This document shows, in pieces, positions 45,250 to 57,433 of a stretch of DNA of 64,000 bases (its first letter is position 1; each line of letters opens with the position of its first letter). The position numbers and the translations under genes were made by a program. The notes beneath the pieces are model-generated. The model was not told the DNA's origin and did no database searches. It worked only from the letters and a program-made list of their open reading frames with translations. Source of the stretch: Turnera subulata (Eukaryota; Streptophyta; Magnoliopsida; Malpighiales; Passifloraceae); the NCBI GenBank assembly GCA_028386065.3, contig JAKUCV010006130.1, positions 224,352 through 288,351 of the forward strand, given 5' to 3'.

Positions 45250-46326
45250 ATGGCTAGGTTCTGTTCTGACAATTATGATTGGATGAACACCACTCTCAAT
45301 CTATCTTCTTCTTCCACTATGGCTCCATCATCCTCAACCGAATTCATTGACACTGCACTTTTTTCCGTCAGCAGCTTTTCTGCTCTATCCTACCCAGACC
45401 CCAAACAAAGACAGATCATTAGAAAACACCTCTGCTCCCTGATCCGTGATTACCCTATGTTCACCCCATCAACCGATACATTCACTCACAATGATGGCAC
45501 CATCGTGACCCTTTTAAACGCTGGTGGTGATCTCCATGTCTGCTGCAGTTACGACCCACCAATACCTCTCACAATTTGGGTCCATGAGAACTACCCTTAC
45601 GTGCCGCCCATGGTCTTTGTCTCCTCATCAAATCCTACACATCCAATCGATGCAGATCACCCTTTTGTTGATCCTTCCGGTGTAACTACCTGTCCTTATC
45701 TTCAAGCCTGGGAGTTCCCCGGATGCAACCTCACCGAACTTGTCCAAAACCTCGTCGAGCTTTTCTCACAGGACCATCCTTTAGCTTACTCGCCACCAGC
45801 TCCTACTTCAAAGATGGAAGATCTTGAGCTTCTTTCAGGGATGCTCCATTATGACATGGGGGTCTTCCTGTCCGAAACTGAGGATGAAGCGGAGGAGTTG
45901 TCTGGATTACAAGTTGAGCTGGCCAAGCGAGATGAAATCGGCAGAAGAATCATTAAAGGACTAGAGGACGAAAGAAGCGACTTGAAATATAGGGTCAAGG
46001 AATTGACGAACCAAGCTGATGTGCTAATGAATTGGTTGAGAGCTAATGATGCGGATTCTGTCATCAGGAGAATGGCTGGAAATGAAGAAATGGATGATGT
46101 TGCAGTTGAAGCTGCAGATGAAGAGTCGAAGTTGGTGATTGATTATTTGGGTGCAGATAGGGCCATTGAGGATACAATGTATGCATTGGACAAGGCAATA
46201 GAGCAGGAAGTGGTGGGTTTTGATGCTTACCTTAGGCAAGTGAGGATCTTGGCAAGGGAGCAGTTCTACTGTAGAGCTATGCTTATCAGATTGAGAGGGA
46301 AGGATTGTGCCGGTTTAATTAATTAG
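45250..46326 (+). CDS. ELC-like / VPS23 (TSG101) ESCRT-I subunit
   Basis: Binds ubiquitinated cargo for endosomal sorting to multivesicular bodies. Intronless, 358 aa. A UEV domain spans about residues 45-175: IRKHLCSLIRDYPMFTPSTD, PIPLTIWVHENYPYVPPMVF, HPFVDPSGVTTCPYLQAWEF. This is a ubiquitin-conjugating fold without the catalytic Cys position of active E2 enzymes. Coiled coil at about 210-270 (ELAKRDEIGRRIIKGLEDER), then the C-terminal steadiness box at about 295-355 (DRAIEDTMYALDKAIEQ, LRQVRILAREQFYCRAML). The Pro-rich linker is shorter than in animal TSG101. The first ATG is used; a second Met at residue 12 is possible. Gene order matches Arabidopsis At2g38830. Confidence 0.93.
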   Translation: MARFCSDNYDWMNTTLNLSSSSTMAPSSSTEFIDTALFSVSSFSALSYPDPKQRQIIRKHLCSLIRDYPMFTPSTDTFTHNDGTIVTLLNAGGDLHVCCSYDPPIPLTIWVHENYPYVPPMVFVSSSNPTHPIDADHPFVDPSGVTTCPYLQAWEFPGCNLTELVQNLVELFSQDHPLAYSPPAPTSKMEDLELLSGMLHYDMGVFLSETEDEAEELSGLQVELAKRDEIGRRIIKGLEDERSDLKYRVKELTNQADVLMNWLRANDADSVIRRMAGNEEMDDVAVEAADEESKLVIDYLGADRAIEDTMYALDKAIEQEVVGFDAYLRQVRILAREQFYCRAMLIRLRGKDCAGLIN

Positions 46327-47027
46327 TTTTAGTGAGAGAATTTGCTTGAGAAATAGATTAGTACCTCTTTCAACTTTGTTTGAGAAATAGATTAGTACCG
46401 CCGGATTTTTTTGTGGCTGATGATCCACATAGGGTTTTGTAACTAAATACGATTGCAGTTCATGAGTTGTGTTTTGGTCCAAACGAAATTACATTCAATA
46501 TTATTCGACGATAGTAAGCTAAGCCCAAAAAGAAACTAAGAAAAGAAAATAAGTTGGGGATAGATTGGGCGAGAAGAAGGTTGGTTCAATCTATATAGCC
46601 CACGGGCTTCAATCTTTTCCTGTGTTCGGTGGAGACGAGACGATGACTGGGTCAAAAGCTTTCGTTTCAACTTCTTCAACAATTTTTACCATCATAATAA
46701 ATGTGTTAGGACATTGAAGATAATTGTTACGTTGAAAAGAACCAGAAAAAAAAATCCAATAGTAAGTCATGAGAACACACACTACTGTCTTAATGTTACC
46801 TCTTTATTGACTATAATACCCCAAATATACCAGACAAAACCCCCATCTTCAACGCTTTCACCCCGTAATTTCACCTCCAAAAATCACCTCCTCTTCTCCT
46901 CCTTCCTTGACGCCCGGATCCTCTGTTTTTTTTTTTGTTTTTTTCACTCTTCTTCTTTCTTTTTAGATGCAATTATGCAAAACCCAACCCCACAGTTTCC
47001 GCGATTCTTAACGTAAACGCTCCCTCC
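46327..47027. other. Intergenic: ELC-like 3' end and GBP-like promoter
   Basis: Short same-strand spacer. From 46850 it becomes C/T-rich, as is usual for a plant 5' UTR. No element found. Confidence 0.5.
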
Positions 47028-47138
47028 ATGATCTCTCGAGATCCCATTTTTGCCGTCGTTTTTCAAAATTCCAAAACCAAATCCTCTGTTATCTATCTTC
47101 TCATGCACCCTCCTTCCCTTGTCCGTACAGCTCCTTAA
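47028..47138 (+). CDS. Upstream ORF before GBP-like gene
   Basis: ATG to TAA, 36 codons (MISRDPIFAVVFQNSKTK onward), ending 67 nt before the main ATG. If transcription starts upstream of 47028, this would be read first and could lower main ORF translation. Confidence 0.3.
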   Translation: MISRDPIFAVVFQNSKTKSSVIYLLMHPPSLVRTAP

Positions 47139-47205
47139 CGTCAACTTTTCACTGCATTGGCTGAGGGGGCAACGGCCGACATTGATCTCTGCCAATCTCT
47201 TAATC

Positions 47206-50200
47206 ATGAAGGTTCCTTTTTGGCTTTTGGTTCTTCTCCTCCTCTGCCTTTTCGCATCTGGGTCTTCCTCAATTGACAATTTTAACCAACCGTAAGTGTC
47301 CCTCTATCACTGTATTTATATAGCATGTTTTTTTTCTTTCTTTTTGTTTTTTTTTTCCTTCCTGTTAACATATTGATTTGGATTGTATGTTTTAGATTTT
47401 ATTTTCTTAATTTTTATAAAGCTGTTCAAAGTTTGTGTCTTTATTAGCTGTTTGTGTGAAGGGCTGTTTTTACCGCTGCATTGTATGGAATATGCTAAGG
47501 GATCCCAATTAGCTTCTATTTAGGGTTTTTTGTAGTTCAATTCAATTGACTGCAGCACCTTGGGATAAGTCCCAATTACCTGTCGCAGTAATTATGCACT
47601 GAACAAGGAACTTGAGCTGAACGGTGTAGGATTTCTTTGTTTATGATGACAGAGAATGAGTATTAAAATGGTCATTAGAACTTGGAATTTCTATGTATGA
47701 CATAGTAGTTTGCAGCAATCCTTAAGTTGGAGAAGAGACGGTCCAAATTTGGGATGTACTGACAATATCAAGCACAAAGTTGTGGCTTGATTAATAATGA
47801 AATTGGGACTCTTTGTCTTGGAGGCTAATTAGTGTCTAGCCAATAGACTCGGATCTCATATTACAGTTTCCGTGAAAACCAAATACAGACTGATGCCAAT
47901 AGCTATCGGTACCATTGTCTCATTGCTGCTCTACCTATCTCTAAACCATATTGTGGGATTGATAAACTACCAGGGTAGAGTAACAGCAACTGTTGGTGTT
48001 TGTTGTTCAGTCTCTACAGAAAGTATAGTGTTTTGTGTCACGGCAGCATTGTATGGTGTACTAGTGTTTCAATCAATTTCATCATTTTGATTCATTATTC
48101 GTGTACAAGAAACGTATCCACCTTTTATTATTTTCATAGATTATCTGTGACTTTCTCTGGTTCTAATGGTTGGCTTAATCATCCCATGTGTGCTTACAGC
48201 TTCCCTGCATCTCTTGTCTTACCTTGAGTCTGAGTTCAATTCAAAATCTTTAGCTTCCTGTTCATTCTGAATTTTTTTGTTTGAACTCGTTTGGAAGGTT
48301 TCTGGGAGAATAATGTATCTTGCCTCATAAGCATTTGTCTCCTCCCTTATATGCTACAGGTTTCCCATTGTTGAGCCTGATCCTGGCCATACAAAACTCC
48401 GTCTATCTCCTGAAGGCTTGGAAGCCATCAAACGAATAACAACTCCAATTGCAGCAGTTGCTGTATGTCTACATCTTCTTTGAGCATCTTATATGATAAA
48501 ATAGCATTTTATCTATGATTAGAATAACATGGCTCGTTAGCTGTTGTTTTGGTTCCTAGTAGATGTGGTGGGTTTGGTCACTTCTACTGAAGTTATCATT
48601 GATGGACATTCTTCTTGTTCCTTGGAACTTGTGTTGATGTGATATTCTTTCTCATTCTTGTTGTTGCTTCATAATCAGGTGATTGGTCCATACCGCTCAG
48701 GAAAGTCGTTTCTGCTTAATCAGCTTCTTTCCCTTTCTTGTTATGAAGGTGATCACTTTGCTACAATTACTGTATCCTCCCCTTATGTTGCATAAGCTTG
48801 TCGTCTTGTACTTGGTTTATTTTAATGATTCTGTTTTTTTTTTTTAAATTTCTCCTTAGGTTTTGGTGTTGGGCATATGCGTGACACAAAAACAAAAGGT
48901 AATTTAAGTTTTGAGTCATTAAAAAACAGATTCCAACTTTTACTTTGTTATGATCTGTGAGGCTGCTTTGTTTCTTTCTAGGAATTTGGGTTTGGGGAAC
49001 TCCCGTTGAAATGGAGATCGATGGAGTAAAAACTTCTGTATTTTATCTTGACACGGAGGGGTTTGAAAGTGTTGGGAAGTCAAATGTCTATGATGACCGG
49101 TAAATCTCATTTCGTCATCCACTTCTGGACGTGCCCCGGACATTAATATATATTCTAAATATTCTCTTTTTTTCAGGATTTTTGCTCTGGCAACTGTTTT
49201 GAGTTCTGTGCTTATTTATAATCTGCCTGAGACGGTTAGTTCTGTTGTCTTTTATTTTAAGTTTTGAAAATGTATTAGTTGAAACATGGTTGTGCTGAAA
49301 AGGCTATAAAGTTTTAGTGCTCCTCATGGCTATTTAGCACTGTATATTATTTAAGGCTGATATTCTGCTTTAGTCACAATGTCTTGTTCCGAAAAGGACA
49401 GAACTAGTGTGTTGTGCTTCACTCATAGTATAGAGCTTTAACCAATATTTGGCAGCTTCAGTATAGTATAGAAGAATCCAAAGTTAGCGGTTCAAACATG
49501 TGCAACATTATGTATCTGTCTTAGCAAATCAGCCAAAGATACTTGAATTTCTAGCTCTTGTTCAAATGTAATGAATTATTTTTGTTGTGAGAATATTACC
49601 TTGCTTTTAACAGTCCATTTAATGAGAACAAAAGACATTTAAGTTGTGTTTAGCTGGAGTCAGGACACTAGGATCTAAATATTTACAATGTGGTTCCTGA
49701 ATGTTCTTTTCTGGTTTATGTATTCAATACTGCCCATTTTTCTTAAAGCTTTCTGCATGTCGATTGATTCTTTATGGGATACTTTTTTTTCTTATCTCAT
49801 TGTTTTAGATTAGAGAAGCTGACATATCACGCCTGTCATTTGCTGTTGAGCTTGCTGAAGAATTTTATGGAAGGTTTGCATTCCTACTTGTGACAAATCC
49901 CTTCTCTTGTTCAAAGCAAATCATGCAAACTAATAAACATTTTCATGGATCTCTTTGCACGCCTATTTATATGTCTTATACTAACTTGTTTTATGTCCTT
50001 TCTGACAAATACTTCACGGAGAATAGAGTGAAGGTAATTTATGAACCATGCCATGATATTTTCCATATATGTGTTTTGGATCAGATCTTTGACCTTGATG
50101 AGCATTTGAATGACTAATTCTTCCATAGGGCCAAGATGTTGCTTTTGAACCTGCAAAACTTCTTTGGCTCATTCAGCGAGATTTTCTACGTAAGTCTGTG

Positions 50201-53200
50201 ATTGGCTTTCTTCATTATTATTTGGACTTCCAGATCCCAAATTTTCCACTGTTCACAGTTTCTCTAATTTGATCAATTATGATGCTTTGGTGTAGATGAC
50301 TATATTTAAGTTGCTATCTCATTATGCCCACTCTGATTGATCTCTTTTTTTGATTGGGATCTGATATTATCGTCCTTATCGTACAGAAGGGAAGTCAGTT
50401 CAAGAAATGGTGCATGAAGCCCTGCAGCATGTTCCCAACAGTGATGGTCAGTTTTTCATTCAGTAGAAAATTTAGGATTTCAATTGTTTTTAACATAAAA
50501 ACCACTTTCTCTAAATAAAAGCAACTAATTGTGGAAGCTTATTCTAATTGCAGGAGACAAAAATATTGATCAGGTATTTTCAATTTGTGATGTGGGTTTG
50601 GGTTGTTCACAACCCTATATATTTTGGGAAGAACATTATGATCTTTTTTTGAAATTCTTGATCAGGTTAATCAGATCCGTGATTCATTGGCTATTATGGG
50701 TGGTAACAGCACGGCTTTCAGCTTGCCACAGGTACGACTTTACTACTTCTTTGCAGCAATTTTAATAGATCCTGGAGTCCTTCCTAGCTCCTCCTACTTG
50801 GCATTGGTGGTGGCTATTGTCCTAAAAATCCACATGGTTCAATGAACAGACTATATGGACTTTGTGCCATACGCCAGTTGCCTTTATGATGTACAGAACT
50901 ATGAACAATTCAACTGTTTGGGACATAGATCTGTAAAGCTCATGACTAGTCAACATGTCTAGCAAAAAGAAGTCATATGTTTTATATGAAGTTGGAAGGT
51001 TGCAGTTCTAAGTTTCCTCTTAAGCTGTACACAATTTTGAAACTTTTTGAATTATTCATGCATGCTTCCTATGACCCCGGCACAATGTGATAACTTATGT
51101 TGTCTGAGGACTGAGATGGGGACTGAGAGATTGTGTTGACCCTTTCCCTGAGTTGCTGCACCTAACATGTTGCCTGGTTGGCCATCAAAGTCTCTTTTTA
51201 TCCTAGCTAGACTTTAAACTATCTTGAAAATAAGCATGTTCTTACATGTGAAATGACTGGTAGTGGTACATTGCCTGATGTTCTGGAATGCAAAAATGCA
51301 GGACCCTTAGTTTCAAGTCTCCATGCAATTTGGAACGGTTTTACTATAAGATATGGAATATACAGTGAGGAAACTGTAGCCTGTGGTGATTAGTTACCTA
51401 TTGAGTGCTTTTAATTTCCCAACCACTTAATCTTTGTAATTTGGATGAAAGGTTTCTGCTACTTTCTGAGTTGGCAAGATAAGCAAAGACATGAAATAGA
51501 GAGAGAGGGAACATATTCCCGTTTACATATTGATGTGCTGTTGATCTTGGTTATTTGAGTGTGCTTTTATTTTCACTCTTCACCTTGGTTATGAATCTAT
51601 TATGCTATTTTTCTGGCCAACAGCCTCATCTCCAGAGAACAAAGCTTTGTGACCTGAAGGATGGTGAGCTTGACCCAGTATATGTTAAGAAAAGGGAGCA
51701 ACTAAAAGAAGTTGTTCATAGCATTATTCGTCCAAAGATTGTGCAGGGAAAATCTCTAAATGGAAAGGAGTTTGTTACTTTCCTGGAGCAGGTAATTTTT
51801 TTACATAGAGCTTTCCAAGGAACTCGAACAAATCTTAAATTTAATAATGTTACCTCATATGCCTTAAATTCTTCTTACATTTCTCAGATTCTTGAAGCCT
51901 TGAATAAAGGAGAGATACCATCAACAGGTTCTCTTGTGGAGGTTTTCAATAAGGGTATCCTTGAGCGCTGTTTGAAAATATACAGTGAATCAATGGCAAA
52001 ATTACATTTGCCACTCTCGGAGCAGTTTCTACAAGATTCCCACGAGAGCTCCAAAGAGGAAGCAGTGAGAGCTTTTGATGAACAACATTTTGGTCGTCAC
52101 CATGCGCAAAAGTCTGCCATGCAATTGGATGAAGAAATACTGAAGGTGAATATATGGTTTTCCTTCGTAGCATTATGTTTGTCCTCTGCTGTATTTAGAT
52201 TTTTGAACATGCAAATTTCCCATCCAGAGCTGCTGTCGAGAAAAGTTCAGTTTTAATTCAGTCTAGGATTTTTAATTTGGTGAGAATTTTACTGGGAAGG
52301 TTGAAAGTAAATGTGGTTTATATTAATTGGTTTTTGTTGTGTTCCATGAAGAACTTTCCTTTGTGGAATTACTCATGCAACCAAATGGTTTGTGCACCTT
52401 GCATTTTCATCAAAAGATTCGACATCATTGCTGATTTCATGATGCCGCTGCTTCCTGCTGGTAACTAAGTTTATAGATTGCACAGATCACTTTTTGGTCA
52501 CTGCTGTGTTGTCTGGTCAGGTGCTTATGTTCTGTGTCATATAACAAATGAACTTCGATTTGACCTTAAATGAAACACCCGCTACCTGTCTATACCTTCC
52601 TCCACCACCTCCCAGTTCTACCCAAATTTCTGTGACTACAAAACTTGCTGTATTGTCGAATCTCATGTGGAATTTTGTGTGCTAATTAGGTTTACAAGCA
52701 TGTCATAATGGCAAATGAATACCAATCAGCAAAGCTCTGTGAGGGACTGTACACTAGATGCGAGGACAAGATGGACCAGCTTCAAGTTCTTAAACTTCCT
52801 TCAATGGCCAAATTCAATGCCGGCTTCCTTCAATGCAACCAGAGTTTTGAGCAGGAGTGTGTTGGACCTTCAAAAGCAAACTACGAACAACGTATGATGA
52901 AGGTCAGGCCTTCTTTATCATTATGCATTTCCTAATGTTAATTTCTCTCTTTCTTTTCGTCTAATTGTTTAAATGGTTGAGTTAACTACTACTACATGTC
53001 AGAAAAAGGAAAACCGAATTTCTCCATCACCGGGTATTTTATTGCTTACTGGTTTCCGTGATCTTAACCATGCATGGATATATATCATGTGAACCTGCAG
53101 ATGTTGGGGAAGTCAAGATCTTTATTTATAAAGGAATATAACCACAGACTCTTCAATTGGTTGGTGGCCTTCTCCCTTGTAATGGTAGTGGTGGGCCGAT

Positions 53201-53650
53201 TCGTCATAAAGTTTATCTTGATAGAAGTGGGTGCCTGGGTACTATTTATCTTCCTAGAAACATACACGAGAATGTTCTGGTCAGCCGAGTCTCTCTATTA
53301 CAACCCAGTATGGCATTTTATTGTGGCAACTTGGGAGACAATTGTCTATAGTCCTATCCTCGATTTGGACAGGTATGGCAACATTTTCTCCTTTTGCACA
53401 TTAACCATACTCTCTATGCTGGTGAATATGGTTTTTTATGTTTCTGATTCTTGTTCGGTTTTTTTTTTTTTTTTGGTATATATATTTGGTTTGTGGGGGC
53501 AGATGGGCTTTTCCAATTGGGTTTATGGCTGCAGTTTTGGTAGTGTATTGGCGGTGTTATGGCAGCAGAAGGAAACACGGCACGAGCTGGCTCTTGCCAT
53601 TGTACAACAATCATAAAGGGGGAGGCCCCAGTCGGCCTAGAACAGACTAA
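47206..53650 (+). CDS. Guanylate-binding-protein-like large GTPase (17 exons)
   Basis: Membrane-linked GBP/atlastin-type GTPase. Exon ends: 47206-47291, 48360-48462, 48679-48748, 48860-48898, 48982-49099, 49177-49234, 49809-49873, 50027-50033, 50129-50189, 50387-50446, 50554-50573, 50666-50731, 51624-51791, 51888-52145, 52690-52902, 53101-53372, 53503-53650. Sum 1,812 nt, 603 aa, all phases agree. N-terminal signal-like helix (FWLLVLLLLCLFASG). G1 GPYRSGKS, G3 DTEG in YLDTEGFESVGKS, and the GBP RD motif in LLWLIQRDF. Middle is the helical GBP domain (residues about 310-465). C-terminal hydrophobic segments (LVAFSLVMVVVGRFVIKFIL, VGAWVLFIFL, GFMAAVLVVYW) suggest membrane anchoring, then a basic tail. 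Exon 8 is only 7 nt. Gene order matches Arabidopsis At2g38840. I do not know its process. Confidence 0.9.
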
Positions 53651-56171
53651 ACAAACAATGAGCCTTTTAGGATTTGTATCTCCCAAGATTTCTTTTCCTT
53701 TCTTACACATCCTTTGGCCTGCTTTTACCTTTTTTCATATACAAAAGCTCGCCATCCTATTTTTCCTGCTTCTCGACAACTGATGATGCCACAAGTGGTG
53801 AAGAGCTGAAAAGAACCCACAAAAAAAGAAAAAAAGATGCTTTGCCTGATCCTGCTGTGCTGGTATCGTTTGTAACCTTAGCATTTCCATCATGTCGGCG
53901 CTATTTGTTGATTGCTTTGAAAAGTGCCCATATTATTACTTACCCCCCCTTTACAGGATATTGGAAAGTACGATTCTGTTGTATCACATTACTTCGTTTA
54001 AAATAGCCAGTTATAAAAAAAAAAAACAATTGGCATTTTGGCTGTGTACAGAGGATATTATCATTCGTTTCTTAACTTAGAAAACAGATATATAGAACAC
54101 GCACTTAAAAGCTTGAATTGTGAATCTTTTGTTTGTGTGGATGGGATACACGTTATTTGCTTACGGTGTTATGCAGTGGCTGATGAAAGATATCCATCTT
54201 CAACATGCCCAAAATAGTTCGTAGCCTGCAAAGTCAATAGCAGCTTTACTGACCCATTGGCCCCCTACGAAGCACTACTTGCTCTCCCAAAAGAGAACCA
54301 AATCAAAGTATCAGATCTCAATGATTCGCATCGCATTAATAATGTGCATATTACTGTATAATCTGATTTCAAAATAAAAAGAAAAAAATAGGGAAAGTTT
54401 ATGTGCTTGGCTGATTCCCATCATTAGAAAACAAAACAAAACAAAACGAAGGAAAAGAACAAACATCAGCCTTTTACATAGCCTGGTCTGTATGCTTGTA
54501 TCACTCGAGCACTCTCCTAAAAGATATGGCTTGAAATTGTTACAGGTCTTATCTTACCTTCCCGATTTTTCATGTATCCATAATAAATTTTCTGTCAAAC
54601 AATCAATAGAATAAAAAATTTTACTCGTTGGATGAAGGCCCGAAAAGCAATTTATATAATTAAATCTTCTTGACCTTTTTTTTTTTTTGAAAGCAAATCT
54701 TCTTGACCTTGATAAAATAAAGAAAAAACAATTATTTTTTTCCGATATGGTAAGCAAAAATTTCTCTGTAACTTTTTAAAACCATCAACCCAAAAAATCT
54801 AACTCTAACCGTCGATGCTGGTGGGGGAGTTGCAAGAAATAGCAGAATATGGTAAACTGGGCTTTAGTATTCCGGCCGATGAGCATAGACAAAAACATAA
54901 TATCGGACTAGGAAAAATTAACGTTTTAAATCGTGTTATCTAAAAAGAATTAATGGAACTATAGGAGAGAATGAAGAAAAAGGGAAATATATAGGCATGT
55001 TTTAACCGGGTGGAGATATTTCACATCAATCATCCAAAAAATTAAATAGGCTTTCAATTTGGTTTACCACGAAATAATGGCATGTCAAAAAGATTGATCA
55101 TCGAATTTTTAAAGTTTTGTTTTTCTGAACATGACAAGGATAGGCTTCGAGGTAGGTGGTGGAAAGTTGTTGAGAGCAATTTCAATGTGCGGATTTATTA
55201 TGGGAAAAACTAGACGAATGCCGATACAGGATTAGACTTATATTTTCTTTTAACAATCCGATTAGACTTATATTAAATGGCCGAAAACACCGAGACCAAG
55301 AAAAAATTACAAGATAAATGACAACAAAATGTAATATAAATTTAGACGTCTTATATTATACATTTTTTTTTTCTATGTTCTTTTTTTTTTTAGGGCATTT
55401 TTTCTATGTTCTTAAAAAACCAATTGCGGAACCAGATTTTTCTATTTCCATGTTTCGCGTCAGTTTTTTTTTTGCTTTTTTTTTTCTGTGTATGACTAAT
55501 ATAATATTCCAAGACCTCAAAATTAAAGGTCAAATTCAGTATTTTTGCTCAACTACAATAACACTCCTCCGTCGTCCCTATTCTTCTATGAAATATATTT
55601 TATTGTTTGGAATCAAATTCTATTATTTTTATATTTTGACTAAGTCATTTTTTATTCTCATGCCTAATCAATATCCTATCCCATCCATTTTAATTTTGTG
55701 CTACAACAAACCTGAAATTGAAAGGTGAACAGGTTTTTTTTTTGAGATTAAAAGGTGAACAGGTCTTGTTTGTAGCTCGAATAAGATTTTTTTTTTGTTT
55801 TGAACCATGTAGCTTGAATAGGATAACTTTATAAATCATAATAGCTCTATCGAGAAAATAATAAAGAAAAGCAGTCTATGGAAACAAAAGAAAAAGACCG
55901 AATTATCCCTGTTGGGAGTTGAGTTGATGAGAGGTTGGTGAGTGCAATTTAAACGAACAAGACATAATTTTACAGGAGAGGATCTCAATCCAATTTAAAC
56001 GTGAAGTCTACTACCACCAGGCTGTGATTACCTCCTGATTTGGATCCGAAAACAATGAAAAGTGAGCGTAACCTTGGTGTAAAGTATAAAAGGGATGGAC
56101 ACGAATAATATACTGGAAATACAAAACAGACATTCAAAAAGTTTAATTTGTTGGTGTTCTATTTCTAGAGT
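53651..56171. other. Intergenic; nothing recognised
   Basis: GBP-like 3' UTR followed by AT-rich spacer. The Phe-rich frame at 55318-55728 reflects T runs, not a protein. No element ends found before 56172. Confidence 0.5.
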
Positions 56172-56854
56172 CAGGGACGGATCCAGAAATATTATTCAGT
56201 GTAGGCAAATAAAACAAAGCATCAAATATTATATAAGCAAGCTAGTCTAAATAAAATTTTTTTGTGTCAAACATTAAAATAAATTAATTATTATAATTAT
56301 TTTATATCTTTTATAATATCTTGAAAAGTAATTATAGTATGTACATGTATAAAAATCTACCGAATAATTTATTATTTAGATAAAAGAAATTGTTTCATTT
56401 ATCTTAAATTATAGACTTATATTTAGAAATAAGATATATTTGGGAGAAAGAATCATTAAGGATTTTCTTAAAATAAGAAGCAATGAATGATTAATTTATT
56501 ATCAATTCAATCAATTATATATTTCGTGTTACATATATAAATAAGCTTGGACTATCAAAAATGTATGACATATAGATGGTAAGGAAATATTTATATTATC
56601 CCAAGAAAAGAAATAAGTTAAAACCTATAAAAACTAAAGAAAGTGCTATGTCTAACAAATCTTAATTTCTTTGGAGAAAATCTAGTGATTATTTAGTGAT
56701 CTTTTTAAAAAAATAGGAAAAGAGGAGGAGACATAATGAAAAGGTAAACAAATAAGTGAAGAAATAGGCTAAAAGAAAGAAAAACATAAAAAAGGAAAAT
56801 AATCATATATTTTTTAGGGAATCCAGTGTAGTCACTTGCCTGGATACGTCCCTG
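56172..56854. mobile_element. Probable hAT-like MITE
   Basis: Inverted ends CAGGGACGGATCCAG at the left and CTGGATACGTCCCTG at the right (one mismatch), with CAGTGTAG also inverted-context near both. The 683-bp interior is AT-rich and non-coding. Flanking octamers TCTAGAGT and CAGAGAGT match at five of eight positions, a possible decayed 8-bp target duplication. Superfamily assignment is tentative. Confidence 0.6.
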
Positions 56855-56910
56855 CAGAGAGTTATGGATATTTTATTAAGATATTAAAATTACCAAATGA
56901 AAAACTATAC

Positions 56911-56974
56911 CATAAGTGATAAAATAGCCAAATAGCTTAAGGCATAAGTGATAAAATAGCCAAATAGCTTAAGG
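56911..56974. repeat. 32-bp tandem duplication
   Basis: CATAAGTGATAAAATAGCCA plus 12 bp occurs twice head to tail without mismatches, so it is recent. Confidence 0.9.
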
Positions 56975-57433
56975 AATGGTTTAACACCATAAGTTTTAAA
57001 GTGTAAATTGATCAATTGAATTGACAACCTTAAAATAATCAACACAATAACAAAAGGTACGACCAAAAAAACACAATAACAGAAGGTGTTAAACGTCCAA
57101 ATTTGCTTGTTCATATATGTATATACATAAATAGCAATTCATTTTTTTAGATAAAATTGCTATGTATGTATAAATACATTAAATAGCAAATTTATCTGAA
57201 AAAATGCTATGAGCCCAGAATTTCGAAACACGACAAATCATGATTGTTTATTGCAATTAAGTGGGGGTTCCCCACTTCCCGCCGCGCTTGAATCCAGGGA
57301 ACTCCTCCTGTATAAATGTTGTTGTTGTTGTAGTGCTCTAGTAGAGAGCGAGTGCACAACAAAAACAAGACTGAAATTCTGTAAAACTTATTGTTCTGTT
57401 TCTGTTCCTTATAAAGGGCTAAAACCAAGAACC

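Noticed and set aside
45849..46239. Minus-strand ORFs within the ELC-like gene
   Set aside because: Antisense shadows of a well-supported 358-aa gene.
55318..55728. Phe-rich ORF of 136 codons
   Set aside because: Produced by T homopolymers in AT-rich spacer; no motif and no splice context.
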